DNA of 64,000 nt, from the NCBI GenBank assembly GCA_963422655.1, contig OY730440.1:2944858-3008857 (forward strand), written 5' to 3'. Of this stretch, positions 61,299-64,000 are shown one piece after another. The translations under genes were made by a program, and so were the position numbers. The stretch is from CATQHS01 sp963422655 (GTDB taxonomy: Bacteria > Actinomycetota > Acidimicrobiia > Acidimicrobiales > Aldehydirespiratoraceae). Below the pieces are notes generated by a model. That model was not told the DNA's origin, searched no databases, and saw only the letters and a program-made list of their open reading frames with translations. Numbering within the stretch: the first letter of the stretch is position 1; each line of letters opens with the position of its first letter.

Positions 61299-61346
61299 GG
61301 GTTGCCTCTTTCATGGGTTGCCTCTTTCATGGGTTGCCTCTTTCAT
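61299..61346. repeat. three 16-bp tandem repeats carrying ribosome binding site and ATG of the M16 gene
   Basis: GGGTTGCCTCTTTCAT occurs three times (61299-61314, 61315-61330, 61331-61346). On the minus strand each unit reads ATGAAAGAGGCAACCC, so every unit holds an ATG and an AGAGG site. Because 16 is not a multiple of 3, each ATG is in a different frame; only one reaches the peptidase frame directly. Confidence 0.95.
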
Positions 61347-61460
61347 GGGCGGCAGTCTACGAACAGACTCTTGGGCCCTTATCGTGATGCCACGGTCAGC
61401 GGGTTGGCGCCATGTACGGTGATCTGGCCTCGCGTGCCATGATCTGACCGGGAGCGGTTC

Positions 61461-62615
61461 GTGGATCTGACTTGGAATCAGGAGCAAGAGGCGTTTCGAG
61501 CCGAGCTGCGGGAGTGGCTGGAACGCAATCTGACCGAGTGGCGCCAACAGATCGGCGGGGTCGAGTTGTCCGGAGACACCCGTGAGGGCTTTTCCCAGCA
61601 GTTGCTGTGGGAGCGCAGGCTCCACGAGGGGGGCTGGTCGGTGGTGTCGTGGCCGCGCCGGTACGGAGGCCGGAACGGCTCGCTGTGGGAATGGCTGATC
61701 TTCGAAGAGGAGTACTGGCAGGCCGGCGGTCCTCAGCGGGTCACCCAGAACGGGATCCAGATCCTGGCCCCGGCCCTGTTCGAGCTGGGCAGCCCAGAGC
61801 AGCGAGACGCCATTCTGCCCCGCATGGCTGCTGCTGTCGACCTGTGGTGCCAGGGCTGGTCCGAGCCGGGGGCCGGGAGCGACCTGGCCTCGGTGACCAG
61901 CCGGGCCCGAGCCACCGACGGTGGTTGGGTACTGAACGGCCATAAGACCTGGACCACCCGCGGCGCTTTCTGCTCGCACCTGTTCGGCCTGTTCCGATCC
62001 GACCCCGACTCCGAGCGCCACCGGGGCCTCACCTACCTGCTGGTTCCCCTCGACCTCGACGGCATCACCGTGCGGGGATTCAGCCGACTCGATGGCGACG
62101 AAGGCTTTGCCGAGGTGTTCTTCGACGAAGTCTTCCTGCCCTGTGACGCCGTGGGCGGCGGGGTGGTGCTGGGCGAAGTGGATCAAGGTTGGAGCGTCGT
62201 GGTGGCAACGGCCGGCTCCGAAAGGGGGCTGTTGCGCTCTCCGGGCCGTTACCGGGCCACGGCCGAGAGCCTCGTCGCTCTCAGCGGCGCCACCGGCAGC
62301 GACCGGTGGCAACGACGCCGCATCGCCCGAGCCTGGATGAAGACCGAAGCGTTCCGGCTCCAGACGCTTCAGACCGTCACCACCCTCACAGCGGGCGGCA
62401 GCATCGGTGCCGAGGCCAGCCTGACCAAGCTGTGGTGGTCCGAGCTCGACATCGAGTTGCACGAGCTCGCCTTGGATCTGCTCGGCCCGGAAGCCGAGAT
62501 GGAGGGGGTTTGGAGCAAGGGTTACCAGTTCGCGCTGGCCGGTCCCATCTATGCCGGCACCAACGAGATCCAGCGCAACATCGTGGCGGAACGAGTTCTG
62601 GGACTGCCCCGATGA
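61461..62615 (+). CDS. acyl-CoA dehydrogenase, large (alpha) subunit
   Basis: A 384-residue FadE-type flavoenzyme. W-S-E-P-G-A-G-S-D-L-A-S-V near residue 133 and W-V-L-N-G-H-K-T-W-T-T near 155 bind FAD/substrate; the C-terminus G-T-N-E-I-Q-R-N-I-V-A-E-R-V-L-G-L-P-R is complete. With the adjacent shorter subunit it fits the heteromeric (alpha2beta2) dehydrogenases that actinobacteria use on sterol side chains and ring fragments. GTG 61461; divergent from the M16 gene. Confidence 0.92.
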   Translation: MDLTWNQEQEAFRAELREWLERNLTEWRQQIGGVELSGDTREGFSQQLLWERRLHEGGWSVVSWPRRYGGRNGSLWEWLIFEEEYWQAGGPQRVTQNGIQILAPALFELGSPEQRDAILPRMAAAVDLWCQGWSEPGAGSDLASVTSRARATDGGWVLNGHKTWTTRGAFCSHLFGLFRSDPDSERHRGLTYLLVPLDLDGITVRGFSRLDGDEGFAEVFFDEVFLPCDAVGGGVVLGEVDQGWSVVVATAGSERGLLRSPGRYRATAESLVALSGATGSDRWQRRRIARAWMKTEAFRLQTLQTVTTLTAGGSIGAEASLTKLWWSELDIELHELALDLLGPEAEMEGVWSKGYQFALAGPIYAGTNEIQRNIVAERVLGLPR

Positions 62616-62622
62616 GGCCGCG

Positions 62623-63567
62623 GTGAGGTTCGGGCTCGACGACGACCGGACCGCCATGCGAGACGCGGCCCGTGAGTTGCTGGCCCGCTGGTGCCCTCCT
62701 GACGTAGTGCGGGCGGCCTGGGAGGGACGGCCCGACCCCCGCCCCTGGCAGGTGCTGGTCGAGATGGGAGCTACATCGGTGCTGGTCCCCGAGAGCCGGG
62801 GGGGCCTCGGACTGGACGAAACCTTCCTGACGCCGGTGATCGAGGAAGCGGGCTGGGCCGCTCTGCCTCAACCCTTGACCACGACCGCACTGGTGGCTGC
62901 CCCTCTGGGCGTCACCGACTCGATGGTCGCCACCGACATGGGTGGACCGCTGGTGCCCCAGGCTGTTATCGCCGAAGCATTCCTGATCTCAGAGGATGCC
63001 GGTCTGAGGCTGTACCAGCGTGAAGAGGTCGACATCGAGCCGGTCGTCACCGTCGATCGGGCCCGCCATTGCGGTCGGGTTCGGCCCCGCGGTCCGGGCA
63101 CGCCGTTGAGTGATGATCGGTCGGTCATTGCCCTTGCCTTTGATCGAGGCGTGCTGGGCACGGCAGCCGAGCTGGTGGGCTTGGCCCACCGGATGCTGGA
63201 TCTCACCGTCGGCTACGTAACCGAACGCCACCAGTTCGGCCGGCCGGTGGGGAGCTTCCAAGCCGTCAAGCATCATCTGGCTCGGGCCCAGTTGGAGCTG
63301 TCTTTTGCCGCCCCGGCCGTGACCTACGCCGCTTACGCGGTAGCCAACGGCCTGAGGGACGCATCGAGGAGCGTTTCGACGGCCAAGTGGCTGGCCGGCC
63401 AAGCCGCCGCCGTCACCGGGAGGGCCGCGCTCCAGTGTCACGGGGCCATTGGTTACACGACCGAGGCCGATCTGCATCTCTTCCTGAAGCGATCATGGGC
63501 GTTGAGCCGGACTTGGGGAAGCAGCGACTCCCACGCCGATCGGGTGGCCGCCTCGCTCGGGTTGTAG
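62623..63567 (+). CDS. acyl-CoA dehydrogenase, small (beta) subunit
   Basis: A 314-residue partner with the ACAD fold but a short middle domain: V-R-F-G-L-D-D-D-R-T-A-M-R-D-A-A-R-E-L-L at the N-terminus, L-D-L-T-V-G-Y-V-T-E-R-H-Q-F-G near residue 195 and C-H-G-A-I-G-Y-T-T-E near 272. GTG 62623 lies 7 nt after the stop of the alpha subunit; the open frame further up overlaps that gene. The pair should form one enzyme acting on a bulky CoA ester. Confidence 0.9.
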   Translation: MRFGLDDDRTAMRDAARELLARWCPPDVVRAAWEGRPDPRPWQVLVEMGATSVLVPESRGGLGLDETFLTPVIEEAGWAALPQPLTTTALVAAPLGVTDSMVATDMGGPLVPQAVIAEAFLISEDAGLRLYQREEVDIEPVVTVDRARHCGRVRPRGPGTPLSDDRSVIALAFDRGVLGTAAELVGLAHRMLDLTVGYVTERHQFGRPVGSFQAVKHHLARAQLELSFAAPAVTYAAYAVANGLRDASRSVSTAKWLAGQAAAVTGRAALQCHGAIGYTTEADLHLFLKRSWALSRTWGSSDSHADRVAASLGL

Positions 63568-63616
63568 CGTCTGCTTCAGTCGTTTGGTCGTAGATGATCT
63601 CGGGCGAGGTCGAGAC

Positions 63617-64000
63617 ATGTTGAGAGACGGAGACAGAGTCGAGGATTTCGAGGCCGTCGATCAGCATGGTCGGGTGGTCACCCTGGCCCGCCTGGTCGAG
63701 GCGGGACCGGTGGTCGTGTACTTCTACCCGAAGGCGATGACCCCTGGTTGAACCCGGCAGAGCTGCCATTTCCGTGATCTGGCCGCCGAGCTCGGCGGGC
63801 TGGGGGCACAGATCGTGGGGATCAGCGCCGATCCGGTGGACCGGCAACGACAATTCGATGACGTCAACTCCTTGGGGTTCTGCCTTCTCAGCGACGCCGA
63901 CCGGAGCATCGCCCGACAATTCGGAGTGGTGCGGGTAGGGCCGTTTCCGCCTCGCCGGGTCACTTTCGTCATTGGTACGGATCGCACCGTTCTGGAGGTG
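63617..64000 (+). CDS. bcp: Bcp/PrxQ peroxiredoxin, selenocysteine-containing (UGA at codon 45), partial
   Basis: From ATG 63617 (GGGCGAGGTCGAG before it) the frame runs through one in-frame TGA (63749-63751) to the window edge. The protein reads V-V-V-Y-F-Y-P-K-A-M-T-P-G-U-T-R-Q-S-C-H-F-R-D, matching the family motif T-P-G-C-T-x-x-x-C-x-F-R-D. The UGA is at codon 45 and the resolving cysteine at 50, the same spacing as C45/C50 of E. coli Bcp. Past the UGA come I-V-G-I-S-A-D-P-V-D and L-L-S-D-A-D-R-S-I-A-R-Q-F-G-V, full family sequence with no other stop. Reduces hydroperoxides; Sec as peroxidatic residue is inferred. It follows the acyl-CoA dehydrogenase pair, whose electron-transfer chemistry can yield peroxide. 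Confidence 0.85.
63755..63785 (+). promoter_or_regulatory. candidate bacterial SECIS hairpin in the peroxiredoxin gene
   Basis: CGGC+AGA (63755-63761) can pair with UCU+GCCG (63778-63780, 63782-63785) leaving one bulged G at 63781. The apical part contains CCGUGA with a GU about 22 nt after the UGA. The large loop makes this weaker than the arsC candidate. Hand-folded only. Confidence 0.35.

Noticed and set aside
1..64000. Global UGA reassignment (for example to Trp or Gly)
   Set aside because: Many clear genes end in TGA at the family-expected C-terminus, so UGA still works as stop.

Overview
This is a 64 kb chromosomal window from a high-GC bacterium, most likely an actinomycete-type lineage (Actinomycetota). 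Class Acidimicrobiia is my best guess, but I have no 16S or tree to confirm it. The basis is dense, short-spaced genes with many GTG and TTG starts, the actinobacterial neighbourhoods dapA-RNase J, RNase PH-rdgB, phoH-ybeY-corC-era and recO-glyS-dnaG-sigma, several acyl-CoA dehydrogenases, SURF1, and a [3Fe-4S] ferredoxin with its reductase.

The most exciting signal is selenocysteine. Two unrelated thiol-redox enzymes carry an in-frame UGA exactly where the family has its catalytic cysteine. One is an ArsC-family arsenate reductase (4531-4905, UGA at codon 12). The other is a Bcp/PrxQ peroxiredoxin running off the right edge (63617-64000, UGA at codon 45, with the resolving Cys50 kept). Both are split by ordinary ORF callers, and both have a possible bacterial SECIS hairpin just after the UGA.

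Layout. 1-2634 (minus): a PHP-domain protein of TrlF type (partial) behind a Schlafen-AlbA_2/HATPase protein, possibly a defence module. 2837-7125: acyl-CoA ligase, Sec-ArsC, ferredoxin, ferredoxin reductase, lipoprotein. 7190-11057: a small leader ORF, rpsO, pnp, dapB. 11234-14650: a large secreted sialidase with a 16-G tract inside the signal peptide and a sharp change of GC within the gene. 14908-18292: SURF1, dapA, RNase J. 18311-21576: alanine dehydrogenase, a decayed Lrp/AsnC regulator, acyl-CoA dehydrogenase, PNPOx-like protein. 21638-25094 (minus): smpB, a PQ-loop membrane protein, ssrA (tmRNA) and a second AlbA_2 protein. 25244-29821: JAMM protease, alpha/beta hydrolase, MFS transporter, cysteine synthase, L28, L33. 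29902-37035: MBL hydrolase, RNase PH, rdgB, tRNA-Leu, clpP, rpe, ogt, udk, hypothetical, amidohydrolase, MOSC protein. 37251-40643: a second, uniformly AT-rich sialidase. 40749-45224: three tRNAs, CFA synthase and a membrane patatin-like protein. 45261-56526: housekeeping block phoH to sigma factor. 56567-58472: tRNA-Asn, cold-shock gene, a long perfect hairpin, an AT-rich sulfotransferase, a CAU tRNA. 58475-64000: M16 peptidase lipoprotein, a two-subunit acyl-CoA dehydrogenase pair and the Sec-peroxiredoxin.

A recurrent oddity is short tandem duplication (9 to 32 bp, two to four copies) sitting on or beside start and stop codons: upstream of arsC, at the ends of the JAMM gene, the hydrolase and sialidase 2, at the start of the M16 gene, and between two divergent genes near 35.3 kb. 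One such duplication appears to have shifted the frame of the PQ-loop protein so that it now reads into ssrA. Boundaries of CDS starts are my choices from start codons, ribosome binding sites and family starts; no database search was run.
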